From positions 1 to 55,422 of the forward strand of contig JASBUO010000008.1 of NCBI GenBank assembly GCA_030147855.1: 55,422 nt of DNA, given 5' to 3'. This DNA comes from Gammaproteobacteria bacterium. GTDB lineage: Bacteria; Pseudomonadota; Gammaproteobacteria; Legionellales; Legionellaceae. The notes below the pieces were generated by a model, which ran no database searches, had not been told where the DNA came from, and saw only the letters and a program-made list of their open reading frames with translations. Made by a program: the position numbers and the translations under genes. How positions within the stretch are numbered: the first letter of the stretch is position 1; every line of letters starts with the position of its first letter. Shown piece by piece: positions 19,596 through 28,660 of this stretch.

Positions 19596-20235
19596 GTGGG
19601 GCATTTTAATTGTACTGATGTGTGCTGGGGTTTTGGTTGCACTGTACCCTTTAAGGCGTAATAAGAAGGTATTTTTTACCTTGCTTCCTGCAACGGTTGC
19701 TTTTTTAGTGGTTGGTTATGGTATTTGGGGCGGTGGGCTTGAGTGGCAAGCATACCGCGTAAATTTACAGAAAAAACGTGAAGCAACTGCAATGCTTGAA
19801 GCCTTAGGTAGTACTGATGCAGTTATTGAGCGTTTAAAAATGCAGCTAGCTAACACACCTAAGGATGCCAAGGCATGGTTTTTATTAGGGCGCGTATATG
19901 CATCTACCAATGACTGGACACACGCGCACGAAGCGTATATCACTGCACATGCACTTGATTTAACCAATGAATCGTACACACTACATTACGCAGAAAGTGT
20001 ATGGGCAATCAATCATGAAGCATTTGATGCTCAAACGCGCGCACTGTTGCAGGCGTTATTAGACAATAACCCAAATCAACCAGATGCACTCGCAATGCTT
20101 GCATATGATGCGTACACGCGGCATTTAAACCAAGATGCAGTGCGTTATTGGGAGCGTTTACTCTCTTTAATTGATACATCAAGCAATGAAGCAGACCAGA
20201 TCAGAAAGGCAATTGCTAAAGCGCGTAGTGCTTAA
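19588..20235 (+). CDS. ccmI: cytochrome c maturation protein CcmI (TPR)
   Basis: A 215-residue protein with two N-terminal membrane helices (GILIVLMCAGVLVALYPL and LLPATVAFLVVGYGIW) followed by TPR helices, for example KAWFLLGRVYASTNDWTHAHEAY and ALAMLAYDAYTRHLNQDAVRYW. CcmI holds apocytochromes for the heme lyase. GGAGGAGA precedes the ATG at 19588, which overlaps the ccmH end by 8 bases. It is the last gene of the operon and overlaps the convergent hypothetical gene by 4 bases. Confidence 0.88.
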   Translation: MREWGILIVLMCAGVLVALYPLRRNKKVFFTLLPATVAFLVVGYGIWGGGLEWQAYRVNLQKKREATAMLEALGSTDAVIERLKMQLANTPKDAKAWFLLGRVYASTNDWTHAHEAYITAHALDLTNESYTLHYAESVWAINHEAFDAQTRALLQALLDNNPNQPDALAMLAYDAYTRHLNQDAVRYWERLLSLIDTSSNEADQIRKAIAKARSA

Positions 20236-20663
20236 AAACCACTGGGCATATTGTTGTTGGCATAGGGGTTTTGCATGTAAATTGCCGGTAACTCGAGCCT
20301 TGTATCCTGAGTTTCTTCTTCTAAAAAAGCGTCAGTAATAAGTGTCTCTAAACGGGTTATGAAGTTATCGACTATTTGGATGAGTTCGATGTTAGTCGTT
20401 TTATTATTTACCTTACATCGCTCAGGACTTTGAAAAATGGCGTGCCTAATAAGCTTGAATATAAGCTCTTTTTCTATGTGGTCCAAATCGTCATTATTAC
20501 GGACCATTTCACACATTTTGTCATCTAATGAGTCTTCAAGATAGATTGAGTACTGTATGGGGTATTTATTAGGGTGACGCGAACGATTCAAATAGTTGGT
20601 ATAAATCTGTTTTGCGCTTTGTAGTAGTTCATTTTTAATTTGAGTTGGTAATTCGTTCTTCAT
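20232..20663 (-). CDS. hypothetical cytoplasmic protein
   Basis: A 143-residue, mostly helical and charged protein without signal peptide or membrane segment. I do not recognise it. Features are a basic-aromatic N-terminal half (KQIYTNYLNRSRHPNKYPIQYS), an acidic middle (EDSLDDKMCEMV, NNDDLDHIEKEL) and a C-terminal part with LEEETQDTRLELPAIYMQNPYANNNMPSGF. It overlaps the end of ccmI by 4 bases on the opposite strand. Its promoter would lie in the gap before prfC. The acidic patch near the C-terminus would fit a secreted effector, but that is only a guess. Confidence 0.5.
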   Translation of the reverse strand: MKNELPTQIKNELLQSAKQIYTNYLNRSRHPNKYPIQYSIYLEDSLDDKMCEMVRNNDDLDHIEKELIFKLIRHAIFQSPERCKVNNKTTNIELIQIVDNFITRLETLITDAFLEEETQDTRLELPAIYMQNPYANNNMPSGF

Positions 20664-20785
20664 TAATATGCCTCACGGTGTGTTTATCCAAATGAGGTCC
20701 TTTCACATGGGTGTTAGAGGGGGGTATCCCTCACAAAATCAGGGACGTTATGATATCATATAGTTCAATAAAAAACCATAGCCAC

Positions 20786-20814
20786 TTGAGTTTTAAAAGG
20801 CTTTTACTTAGAAT
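20786..20814 (+). promoter_or_regulatory. candidate sigma-70 promoter of prfC
   Basis: TTGAGT at 20786-20791 and TAGAAT at 20809-20814 are separated by 17 bases. This places transcription about 25 bases before the GTG start of prfC. The match is good for a vegetative promoter but rests on sequence alone. Confidence 0.4.
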
Positions 20815-20844
20815 GCAGAGCGTTTTTGAGAAGGAAGGTGACGG

Positions 20845-22428
20845 GTGTCTGATTTTTATTGCGATTATACAAAACGCCGCACGTTTGCGATTATTTCGCA
20901 CCCTGATGCGGGAAAAACAACGGTGACGGAAAAGCTCCTCTTGTTTGGTGGCGCGATTCAAATGGCAGGTACCGTAAAAGGACGAAAAGCGTCTCGTCAC
21001 GCCACATCAGATTGGATGGCTATGGAAAAAGAACGTGGCATCTCGGTTACCACATCTGTGATGCAGTTCGTTCATCTAGACCACATTATGAATTTACTCG
21101 ACACCCCGGGCCATGAAGACTTCTCTGAAGATACTTATCGTACACTTACGGCCGTTGACTCAGCTTTAATGGTGATTGATGTTGCCAAAGGGGTGGAAGA
21201 CCGTACGGTTAAGCTGATGGAAGTATGCCGCCTGCGAGATACGCCCATTATGACGTTTATCAATAAACTCGATAGAGAAGGCCGCGAGCCCATTGAGTTA
21301 TTAGATGAAATAGAAACAGTTCTTAATATTCAGTGTGCGCCCGTTACATGGCCCGTTGGTATGGGGAGCCGATTTAAAGGAATTTATCATTTATATCAAG
21401 ACCGCGTACTTTTGTATCAAGCCGGTAGAAATGCTGAAAAACAAGCAGCAACAGTTATAGAAGGGTTAGATAATCCAGAACTAGATACGCTGTTGGGGTC
21501 TGCCGATGCTTCTGCACTACGTGATGAAATTGAACTGGTAAAGGGAGCATCTCATACACTTGATTTAGACGCATATTTAGCTGGAAAACTAACACCCGTT
21601 TATTTTGGCTCAGCCATTAATAACTTTGGGATTGGGCCTTTATTAGACGACTTTGTGGCGTTTGCACCACCACCACAAGCACGTGAAGCGAAAGAACGTT
21701 TAGTGCTACCTAAAGAACAACCTTTAACGGGGTTTGTATTTAAAATACAAGCTAATATGGACCCAAAGCATCGAGACCGTATTGCGTTTATGCGTATTTG
21801 TTCAGGGCAATTTAAAAAAGGTATGAAGGTGAAGCACTTGCGGCTTGGTAAAGAAGTGATACTGAGCAATGCTTTAACGTTTATGGCGAGTAGTCGTGTA
21901 CATGCCGACACCGCTTACGCAGGCGATATTATTGGCTTACATAACCATGGCACCATTCGTATTGGAGATACCTTTACCGAAGGTGAAGGCTTAAAGTTTA
22001 TCGGTATTCCAAATTTTGCGCCCGAGCTCTTTCGTGCAGTGCGCCTTAAAGACCCCCTTAAAAGTAAAGCACTTTTAAAAGGGCTGATTGAGCTATCTGA
22101 AGAGGGTGCCACGCAAATATTTCGCCCATTAACACGTAACGATTTAATTTTAGGGGCGGTTGGGATACTACAATTTGATGTGGTAGCACATCGTCTAAAG
22201 CACGAGTATAACGTGCAATGTGTATATGATGCGGTGAATGTGTCGTGCGCGCGCTGGGTCTATGCCGATGACGAAAAAGCCCTTGTCGAATTTAAAGCAA
22301 AAGCTGGCGATTATTTAGCACTAGATGGTGGAGATGCATTGATGTATTTGGCACCAACGCGTGTTAACTTAAATCTTGCCGAAGAGCGCTATCCTAAAAT
22401 TCGGTTTATGGCAACGCGTGAGCACTGA
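20845..22428 (+). CDS. prfC: peptide chain release factor 3
   Basis: A 527-residue translational GTPase (E. coli RF3 has 529). G1 is [17 protein letters not shown]2/G3 are in [10 protein letters not shown] and [18 protein letters not shown], and G4 is [10 protein letters not shown]3 removes RF1/RF2 from the ribosome after peptide release. The start codon is GTG at 20845 with AAGGAAGGTGA just upstream; the N-terminus [20 protein letters not shown] supports it. It ends only 7 bases from the convergent 1485-residue gene, with no terminator in between. Confidence 0.96.
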   Translation: MSDFYCDYTKRRTFAIISHPDAGKTTVTEKLLLFGGAIQMAGTVKGRKASRHATSDWMAMEKERGISVTTSVMQFVHLDHIMNLLDTPGHEDFSEDTYRTLTAVDSALMVIDVAKGVEDRTVKLMEVCRLRDTPIMTFINKLDREGREPIELLDEIETVLNIQCAPVTWPVGMGSRFKGIYHLYQDRVLLYQAGRNAEKQAATVIEGLDNPELDTLLGSADASALRDEIELVKGASHTLDLDAYLAGKLTPVYFGSAINNFGIGPLLDDFVAFAPPPQAREAKERLVLPKEQPLTGFVFKIQANMDPKHRDRIAFMRICSGQFKKGMKVKHLRLGKEVILSNALTFMASSRVHADTAYAGDIIGLHNHGTIRIGDTFTEGEGLKFIGIPNFAPELFRAVRLKDPLKSKALLKGLIELSEEGATQIFRPLTRNDLILGAVGILQFDVVAHRLKHEYNVQCVYDAVNVSCARWVYADDEKALVEFKAKAGDYLALDGGDALMYLAPTRVNLNLAEERYPKIRFMATREH

Positions 22429-22435
22429 CGCTGTC

Positions 22436-25400
22436 CTACGACGGGGTAAGGTTGTCGTCGTCGGTGAACCCAGGCCCATCTTCGTCATATGAAGGTGTAT
22501 TGTCGCTACCTTCACCTAGTATATTTTGGAGTCGGTCTTTTACGCTATTAAATGCCGCAGTACTACCCGGAGGTTGTTGTAGCTTACTTATGTTGTTATC
22601 TAGCTCGTTGAGCACCTCCGCGTAATTTTCAGCCTCTACGCCAAGCTCTTTTAAGAGCGCAGCTCGAAATCCAAGCGCGAGCTCTGTTTTTCGATCGAGA
22701 GCGAGTGCTTCGTTAGTGAGAACGAGGTTTATGAGCCCTGAATAAGTATCAAGTTTATCTTTTGCTGATAAATTGAGTGTGTTGCAATACATTGCGTATA
22801 GAATAAGCCAAGTTACCGCGTTATCCTGAGTGTATAATGTATTTATTTTTTCATCATCAAAATTTTCAGGGTTTAACTTTGTATACGCGCTATTTCCAGA
22901 ATGAATGCCTAATGCCTTTCGGGTGTCCTCTAATAGCAGTTTTTGGCCATTATCAGTCATGTTTTTAAATAAATTCTCGGTTGTAAATGTATCAGGGAGT
23001 AATTGAGGCAGTATAGAGTCTACTCTTCCATCAAAAAGTGCTGCTCCCACAGGGGTTGGTGCAGCAACAGCTCCCGTGCTTGTACTAGCTCTAGGCTCTC
23101 TTTTGCATAGCTGGTCTGGGAGCCCTATTTTTTTATTTTTTTCCACCTGTAATTGTTCTAGAGGGGGCAGTCTTGAAGGGTGGAGGAGAGGGCTGCTGCC
23201 AGACCAGTCACTATTACTATCATCTTGTTGGGGAGCTCGGGGTAATACTAGTGGCGCGGAGCTGCTTGCCACACTTATTGCAGAAATCTCGTTTATAAAT
23301 CTTTGAAAGATGTCTGATGTAGTAGTATCAATCGGTTTCATGATACGTGTGACAATTTGAGCCTGCTCTATGCTTGACGGTGTTTCTAATTTTTTGATGA
23401 TGTCTTGAATGTCTTTACAGACAGCTTGTACTTTCATGACTTGGGTTTTGATACCATTATCGGGTATTTTTTGTTGTTCTTTGATAACAAAATTATCTAG
23501 TTTGTTTGCCAAAGCAAGCCCTAATTTTCGTTTATCTTGCTCACCTAATGTGCCATCTGCAATGAGTGCTAGTGCATCTTTATAGGCTAAAAGTTTTTCC
23601 ATAAAAATTTCATTTATGCGGGTATTGTCAGCAGGTGAAAGTGTTGCTGTTGCAGGTAGCACTGCTAAAACTTGCCACAATGGATTCGCTTTATCAGCAT
23701 CCTTAAGTGCTTGAAGCCCCTTTATATCAAAATTTGCAGGGTCTAAATCTTTGAGCTCAAAGGGGCGATCAGTCCCTCCAAGTGCTTTATATATATCGCT
23801 TGCTTGGTTTGCTGAGGCTTTAACTAGCAGCCCTCCTGTTGCAGTACGCTCAAATACATCAGGATACACCGCGGCTAAAAAAATTTTTAAGTATACACTC
23901 ATTTCTAAGTTACGTTTTTTCTGTATTGTTTGTTCAAACCCATCATTAGGGCTCTCACTAAAGAAGGTTTTGAGCATGTGGTGAAGCATATATGGTTTTT
24001 TTGCGCTACCTGAAGGTGCGTTGCTTAGGCCGCCTGTTGTAACAGATTCGGGTATACCTAATACTTGTATGGATGCATTTGCACTGTCACTGAGCTGCTT
24101 AAGGTGGTCCATTGCGTCAATAATCTTTGTATCGATATCATGTGTAACAGGATGCTCTGTGCCTTCGTTTTTTTCTTTTTGATAAGCTTTACTGAACTTT
24201 TCAAAAGTGGCCACGAAGTTTGTAATACGGGTTTTTATTGCTTCTGTCCCCAGGCGACTTATTTGATTTCCCTCAGTTGATATTGTTTTTTTACCTTGAC
24301 TGTCGAGTTGTAACATTTTTTTGTCGGATATGCGCTTAAGTGTCATTTGATGCGCGTAAAGCTGTTGTATCATAAATGAATAGTGAGTAAATTCATCTGA
24401 TATATAAAAGTTAGCAATTTTTGTAGCCATTTCATCGCGTGAAAGTTCCGCGTTGTCGCGAAGCTTGAATATGCTAAGTTTTTTGTACTCATCGATGACT
24501 TGAGTCAGTAGTTTTGAGTAGCTTTCTAAAAAAGCACGTTCATCTTTAGTTAATGCTTTATTTTCACTCAAATCAGGCAACATCAGCTGTAAGAGCATCA
24601 TGTCCTTTGTAAAATCGTCGCCCGTTGTAAATATTTCTTCAACGGCATGAGGATAATCACTTCGAGGGGCTGCTGGTTGCTTCTGAAACCAAGGTGATCT
24701 GTCACTACGAGCTCTTAGAATTTGCTTATCTTGTTTGGGTGTATCCATTATGCTATGAAGCACTTTATCTCGAGCTGCTTCATAAACCTCGTCTTTGGGG
24801 ACTGGTGCATTTCTTCGAAGTCCTTCTTGAATACTCTCCCCTATTGCCTGAATAGTTGTTAAAAACTCAGGATTTTTACTTACAAGTTGTTTTGCTCTTG
24901 TAAGGGCCTCAAGTACCACGCGTTTTTCATCGGTTGAGAGGCTTAATTTCCTTGAGAGCTTTCTAAGAGGGGTGAGCACATCGTTTCGCAGTGTTTCAGC
25001 AACGTCTTTTGCTGCGGATATAGAGAGCTCCTGTGATAGCTCCGCTTCACCCTCTTTTAAAGCAGGAGATGCAGTTCTATCTGCTCGCGTGACTGGGGTG
25101 CGTTCCCGTTCGTCTGCATTAGCTGCTATATTGTCTGGGGAGGTTTTTGATTTTTCTTTAATAAAATCCGAGTCAACTAACTTTATAAGGTTATCAGATA
25201 GATCGCTTGAAACATCGCCAGCTCGTCCTGTTGCTCTTTCAATACGGCTGTGTGCTTCAGCATGTTTTTTCTTTTCCCAGGTGCGCACACGTGCCTGCAT
25301 CTTTTTAAAAGTTTCTTTAATCTTTGTTTGCTCAGTAGTTTGTGCTGACCCATTAGTTGTGTTTTCATCACTTCCAATAGCATCTGATGGTAGCGTTTGC

Positions 25401-26893
25401 AGGGTATTTTTAAGCATCAACTGTGCAGCTGCTCCTGCAACATTTAAGCCCAAGTGAGTTGTTTTTTCAGCGCCTATTTTTTTATTTTCAATCAGCTGTG
25501 TCACTACTTCATATGCCTCGATTTTATCATGTAGAGAAAACTCGCTGGTGACAACAGGCTTCATACTTTTTAAAACGGCCCAAAGTGGGCTCGCATTTGT
25601 TTTGAGAGCAAGCTCGGCGAGTGCTTCTTTATCAAATTTTACAGGGTCTATAGGAGGGCCTAAATCTAAACCCAGAGCTCGCTCTATTAGTGTCCTAATG
25701 TCCTCATTATTATGAATAGCTGTTAAATTACCTGCATGATCAAGTTTGAACATTTCTGGAAATGCTTCAAGTAACACCGTTTTTAGATAGGTATTAATAT
25801 CTTCTATTTCATCTTTGAGGCCTCCTCCCTGTTTTTTGGCCTCTATTGGGCTATGCATGTTAAGAAATAAAAGTGAGCGTAAAACAGCTGTTTTTTTATC
25901 CATCTTGCTTGAGAACATAGACGGTTTCAAATCCCATTGTTGAAAATGCTTAATGGTACGTGTTTGCAGATAAACAGCTTTTGCTTCTTTCTTGAGCTCA
26001 TCAATTTTATGTTTATAAACAGGCTGTTTGGTTACTCGTTCTATTTTTCTAAACGATGTTGGCATATGCCGAATGTTTTTTTGAGGTTCTGCTGCGAGTG
26101 TTTGAATACGCTCAGATACATGTACTTGTTCTTTTAGTCGACGTTCGGTGATTGAAAGCTTTTGTTGATTCTCTGTATATTTTTTAAAATTTTCACTTTG
26201 GCAAATGTCAATGAACTTTTCCACTTTTTCTGTCGGTTTTTTGTCCCAGTGTTGCTGATGCATGGTATCTAATTCAAGGTCTTGATAGGCATCAACAACG
26301 TTTTGGCTGGTTTGTAAGTAATCTTCAATGATTTCCTGCTCTTCAATTACGTCCGATGGGGGGGCTGATCTTCTATAGAGAGTTAATTTCAGTATTAAGC
26401 TTTTTACTTGATCAATAAACTTTTCTTGGGTAACCACAAATGCTGCAATAGCATCTCGTCCAGGCAGATTAACCCCGGCAAAGTCTTTCCGGCGAATTTT
26501 TTGGAGTGTGCTTTCGATACTTGCTTTGTAAGTTCTATCGTAAAGCGGTGACGCACTGGCACTGAGTGCTCGACCATTATCGGTAATATTATCTAGTGCT
26601 TCAGAAATATGTGGAGCAAGCGCAATATGTTTTGTTGCGAACGTCTCGGCTTCATGCAGCTTCTCTAAAATAGCTGCTTTTTCTTGTGCAATGGTTTGTT
26701 CGTCAATATCTTCGAACTGGTCGGTCCCAACTTCTCTTTGTAAGGTACGCTCAGCTGTGCTTAAATCCCAATTTTCCTTTTCACGACGTTTTTTAATTTT
26801 TTCTTGCAAAACACGTAGCGGCTCAACGACCTCTCTTGTAAAGATCTCCAGTAGGGCAAGGTTTTCTTCAAATTGAGCATCGTTTTTGGGCAT
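22436..26893 (-). CDS. large modular protein with duplicated RhoGEF-like and C-terminal repeat units; putative effector
   Basis: A 1485-residue soluble, helical protein that I cannot assign to a named family. Two long copies of one architecture are visible. Copy 1: helical segment 18-135 (EVVEPLRVLQEKI), RhoGEF/DH-like segment 147-315, unit R1 about 366-500. Copy 2: helical segment 630-720 (DVLTPLRKLSRKL), DH-like segment 745-905, unit R2 996-1140. A third R unit lies at 1290-1425. R units share P-E/D-x-F (379-382, 1010-1014, 1300-1303), ALG, DPxxFD, and PLWxVL (436-441, 1071-1076). The DH-like reading rests on patterns such as IAAFVVTQEKFIDQVKSLI and SFRKIERVTKQPVYKHKIDEL. The linkers are Ser/Pro-rich and the C-terminus is acidic (SYDEDGPGFTDDDN), as in many type IV effectors. 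No ribosome site precedes the ATG, which follows a terminator-like hairpin. Confidence 0.7.
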   Translation of the reverse strand: MPKNDAQFEENLALLEIFTREVVEPLRVLQEKIKKRREKENWDLSTAERTLQREVGTDQFEDIDEQTIAQEKAAILEKLHEAETFATKHIALAPHISEALDNITDNGRALSASASPLYDRTYKASIESTLQKIRRKDFAGVNLPGRDAIAAFVVTQEKFIDQVKSLILKLTLYRRSAPPSDVIEEQEIIEDYLQTSQNVVDAYQDLELDTMHQQHWDKKPTEKVEKFIDICQSENFKKYTENQQKLSITERRLKEQVHVSERIQTLAAEPQKNIRHMPTSFRKIERVTKQPVYKHKIDELKKEAKAVYLQTRTIKHFQQWDLKPSMFSSKMDKKTAVLRSLLFLNMHSPIEAKKQGGGLKDEIEDINTYLKTVLLEAFPEMFKLDHAGNLTAIHNNEDIRTLIERALGLDLGPPIDPVKFDKEALAELALKTNASPLWAVLKSMKPVVTSEFSLHDKIEAYEVVTQLIENKKIGAEKTTHLGLNVAGAAAQLMLKNTLQTLPSDAIGSDENTTNGSAQTTEQTKIKETFKKMQARVRTWEKKKHAEAHSRIERATGRAGDVSSDLSDNLIKLVDSDFIKEKSKTSPDNIAANADERERTPVTRADRTASPALKEGEAELSQELSISAAKDVAETLRNDVLTPLRKLSRKLSLSTDEKRVVLEALTRAKQLVSKNPEFLTTIQAIGESIQEGLRRNAPVPKDEVYEAARDKVLHSIMDTPKQDKQILRARSDRSPWFQKQPAAPRSDYPHAVEEIFTTGDDFTKDMMLLQLMLPDLSENKALTKDERAFLESYSKLLTQVIDEYKKLSIFKLRDNAELSRDEMATKIANFYISDEFTHYSFMIQQLYAHQMTLKRISDKKMLQLDSQGKKTISTEGNQISRLGTEAIKTRITNFVATFEKFSKAYQKEKNEGTEHPVTHDIDTKIIDAMDHLKQLSDSANASIQVLGIPESVTTGGLSNAPSGSAKKPYMLHHMLKTFFSESPNDGFEQTIQKKRNLEMSVYLKIFLAAVYPDVFERTATGGLLVKASANQASDIYKALGGTDRPFELKDLDPANFDIKGLQALKDADKANPLWQVLAVLPATATLSPADNTRINEIFMEKLLAYKDALALIADGTLGEQDKRKLGLALANKLDNFVIKEQQKIPDNGIKTQVMKVQAVCKDIQDIIKKLETPSSIEQAQIVTRIMKPIDTTTSDIFQRFINEISAISVASSSAPLVLPRAPQQDDSNSDWSGSSPLLHPSRLPPLEQLQVEKNKKIGLPDQLCKREPRASTSTGAVAAPTPVGAALFDGRVDSILPQLLPDTFTTENLFKNMTDNGQKLLLEDTRKALGIHSGNSAYTKLNPENFDDEKINTLYTQDNAVTWLILYAMYCNTLNLSAKDKLDTYSGLINLVLTNEALALDRKTELALGFRAALLKELGVEAENYAEVLNELDNNISKLQQPPGSTAAFNSVKDRLQNILGEGSDNTPSYDEDGPGFTDDDNLTPS

Positions 26894-26897
26894 AAAA

Positions 26898-26947
26898 AAA
26901 CCAATAAAATGACATTATAATCAGATTATAGTCTACTTTATTGGTTT
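26898..26947 (-). terminator. rho-independent terminator-like hairpin directly before the large gene
   Basis: AAACCAATAAA at 26898-26908 and TTTATTGGTTT at 26937-26947 form a perfect 11-bp stem. On the minus strand the second arm runs into a T-tract (TTTATTGGTTTTTTT). This would end transcripts of the exported-protein gene at 26981-27382. The T-tract touches the ATG of the 1485-residue gene, so the same hairpin is also in its leader. Confidence 0.6.
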
Positions 26948-26980
26948 ATGTGCAAATTATTCTTTATTAAGAGCGTCTTT

Positions 26981-27382
26981 TTATCTGAGCCTCTCATTGC
27001 TTGCAACACAGCGTGCAATGGCGGTTGTTTCTCCTTCATTCGTTAACTCAATTGTTGCACCAGGTATAGCAATAATATGGAAGGTTTCATTTTGCTCTAT
27101 CTTCATACGCAAAGATTCTCCGCGCTTGAGTGTAATGTCGTTCATTGTGCCTTGTTTTCTTAAAATTTTAAACAAAATGACGGTGGTCTCATTACTCTCA
27201 ACAATGGTGCAGTCTGCATCAATAGTCCATCTAAAGACATTAGAAAATACTTGAGGCTCGTTGGGTTTCAGTTGAAGGTCAACTGATGCACCTGCTTGCA
27301 GAAGCGTTTCTTCTACGGCAAATGCAGGTATCGCAAGCAGAGTACTGACACAAAATAAAATACTTTTAAAGTGTTTTCTCAT
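26981..27382 (-). CDS. small exported protein, unknown function
   Basis: A 133-residue protein with a clear signal peptide (MRKHFKSILFCVSTLLAIPAFA, cleavage probably after AFA). The mature part looks all-beta (DLQLKPNEPQVF, NVFRWTIDADCTIV, TIELTNEGETTAIARC) and has two cysteines that could pair. I do not recognise the family. It lies directly upstream of the large modular gene on the same strand, separated by a terminator-like hairpin, so the two are probably not one strong transcript. Confidence 0.6.
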   Translation of the reverse strand: MRKHFKSILFCVSTLLAIPAFAVEETLLQAGASVDLQLKPNEPQVFSNVFRWTIDADCTIVESNETTVILFKILRKQGTMNDITLKRGESLRMKIEQNETFHIIAIPGATIELTNEGETTAIARCVASNERLR

Positions 27383-27488
27383 AAATAACTATCCTCAAAA
27401 TAAAAGAAACAGTGCTTACTACAAGCGAGATGAGCAACATAAGGTAACACAAGCAATTTGTTTTTGTCTAGCAGAGGGTGTTTTTGAT

Positions 27489-28517
27489 CTAAAATGGAGC
27501 AATTCGAATGGGGTCGCCAGACTTGAGCTGCAATAAGTCCGCTGTTTTTTCTGTGAGATAACAAGTATTTTTTTCAAGATTTAAAGCAATGGGGGCCTTG
27601 GTAGCACGAAAATGAGTATGGGTGTTTGAAACCATATAAAGAGGTGCTGTAATAGCCTGTTTTGTTATATTTAGAATAAAGGTTTGGCTGGTGCGCCATG
27701 TTTTGATTTGGGTTAAGGGTGCTTCAAGCACAGGGCCTGCATCAAAAATATCAATATAATGGCTGTAATAAAATCCCTCATTTTTGAGCAATTTCATTGC
27801 AGGCACGGTAGATTGGTGTGGTACACCAATCACAGCTTGAGCCTCTTTGGGGAGGAGCTTCACATAAATAGGATATTCAGGCATGAAGTCGGCGATAAAC
27901 TGTTTGTCGCTAGACAACGTGAGCCTGTCTGCCTCTATAAAGGAGAGGTGAAAAAAATGATAACCCAATGCATCCCAAAAGGGCGAGTTGCCGTCAGGAG
28001 TTGTAACGCCACGCATTTCAGCAATGATAATATTAGAAAAGCGCTCAGGATATTGCGCCATAAAAAGGAAGCGTGCGCGAGATAAAAAGGCACCCCAATG
28101 CTCTTTACGATAAGCAGGTGTTAGATAAAGGGTGCAAAGCTCGGTGTGTCCTTGGTGGTCGTTAACGAGATGTAAGAGTTTGTCTTCGTGCTGATGATTA
28201 CTAGAGCGGCCTCTTAAGGTTTTAATGCGCTTTGAGAGTTTATAAGAATAAAAAGGCGACTCCCCACCCGTTTGGGCTTCAATTGCTGAGGTGCCAATGA
28301 CTTTGTTTGTAGTTGGATCTTCTAATACAAATAAATAATATCCGCTATTTGCTGTATGCTGAATATGTTGCCATGAAGCAGTTGCGTGCTCTAAGCGTTG
28401 TGCGAGTATGGTTCTATTTTTGGGAAGTGTCGTCAGCCCAAAGCCACTTTCTTTGGCAAGCGTATGAATGGCCTCTAAGTCTTCATCTTTTGCATTGCGA
28501 AGGAGCAGCTCTTGCAT
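27489..28517 (-). CDS. astA: arginine N-succinyltransferase
   Basis: A 342-residue GNAT-fold enzyme that transfers succinyl from succinyl-CoA to arginine, the first step of the arginine succinyltransferase (AST) route. Family motifs are LRNAKDEDLEAIHTLAKESGFGLTTLP at the start, SPFYSYKLSKRI, HTELCTLYLTPAYR, GNSPFWDALGYHFF and FDAGPVLEAP. Length matches AstA (about 340). AAGG lies before the ATG. No astB, astC, astD or astE gene is next to it, so the pathway is either encoded elsewhere or the enzyme acts alone here. Confidence 0.9.
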   Translation of the reverse strand: MQELLLRNAKDEDLEAIHTLAKESGFGLTTLPKNRTILAQRLEHATASWQHIQHTANSGYYLFVLEDPTTNKVIGTSAIEAQTGGESPFYSYKLSKRIKTLRGRSSNHQHEDKLLHLVNDHQGHTELCTLYLTPAYRKEHWGAFLSRARFLFMAQYPERFSNIIIAEMRGVTTPDGNSPFWDALGYHFFHLSFIEADRLTLSSDKQFIADFMPEYPIYVKLLPKEAQAVIGVPHQSTVPAMKLLKNEGFYYSHYIDIFDAGPVLEAPLTQIKTWRTSQTFILNITKQAITAPLYMVSNTHTHFRATKAPIALNLEKNTCYLTEKTADLLQLKSGDPIRIAPF

Positions 28518-28597
28518 AGTTTAGACCTTGAGTGATGAAAGATATTTATTAGATACAGTATATATGGAACGAGGGGCATGCAAGTTTTTATAGAACT

Positions 28598-28625
28598 TTG
28601 CTGAGAAAGAGGAGTGGTATATACT
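28598..28625 (+). promoter_or_regulatory. candidate promoter of the uracil-DNA glycosylase-like gene
   Basis: TTGCTG at 28598-28603 and TATACT at 28620-28625 with a 16-base spacer, about 35 bases before the ATG at 28661. This region is also the leader of the divergent astA. Confidence 0.4.
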
Positions 28626-28660
28626 GCCCTCGGTCACTTCATTAAACTTAATAGCATCCA

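Noticed and set aside
23076-25457. Several plus-strand open frames within the 1485-residue gene
   Set aside because: They are short, lack ribosome sites and overlap a continuous 4.4-kb reading frame with clear internal homology.
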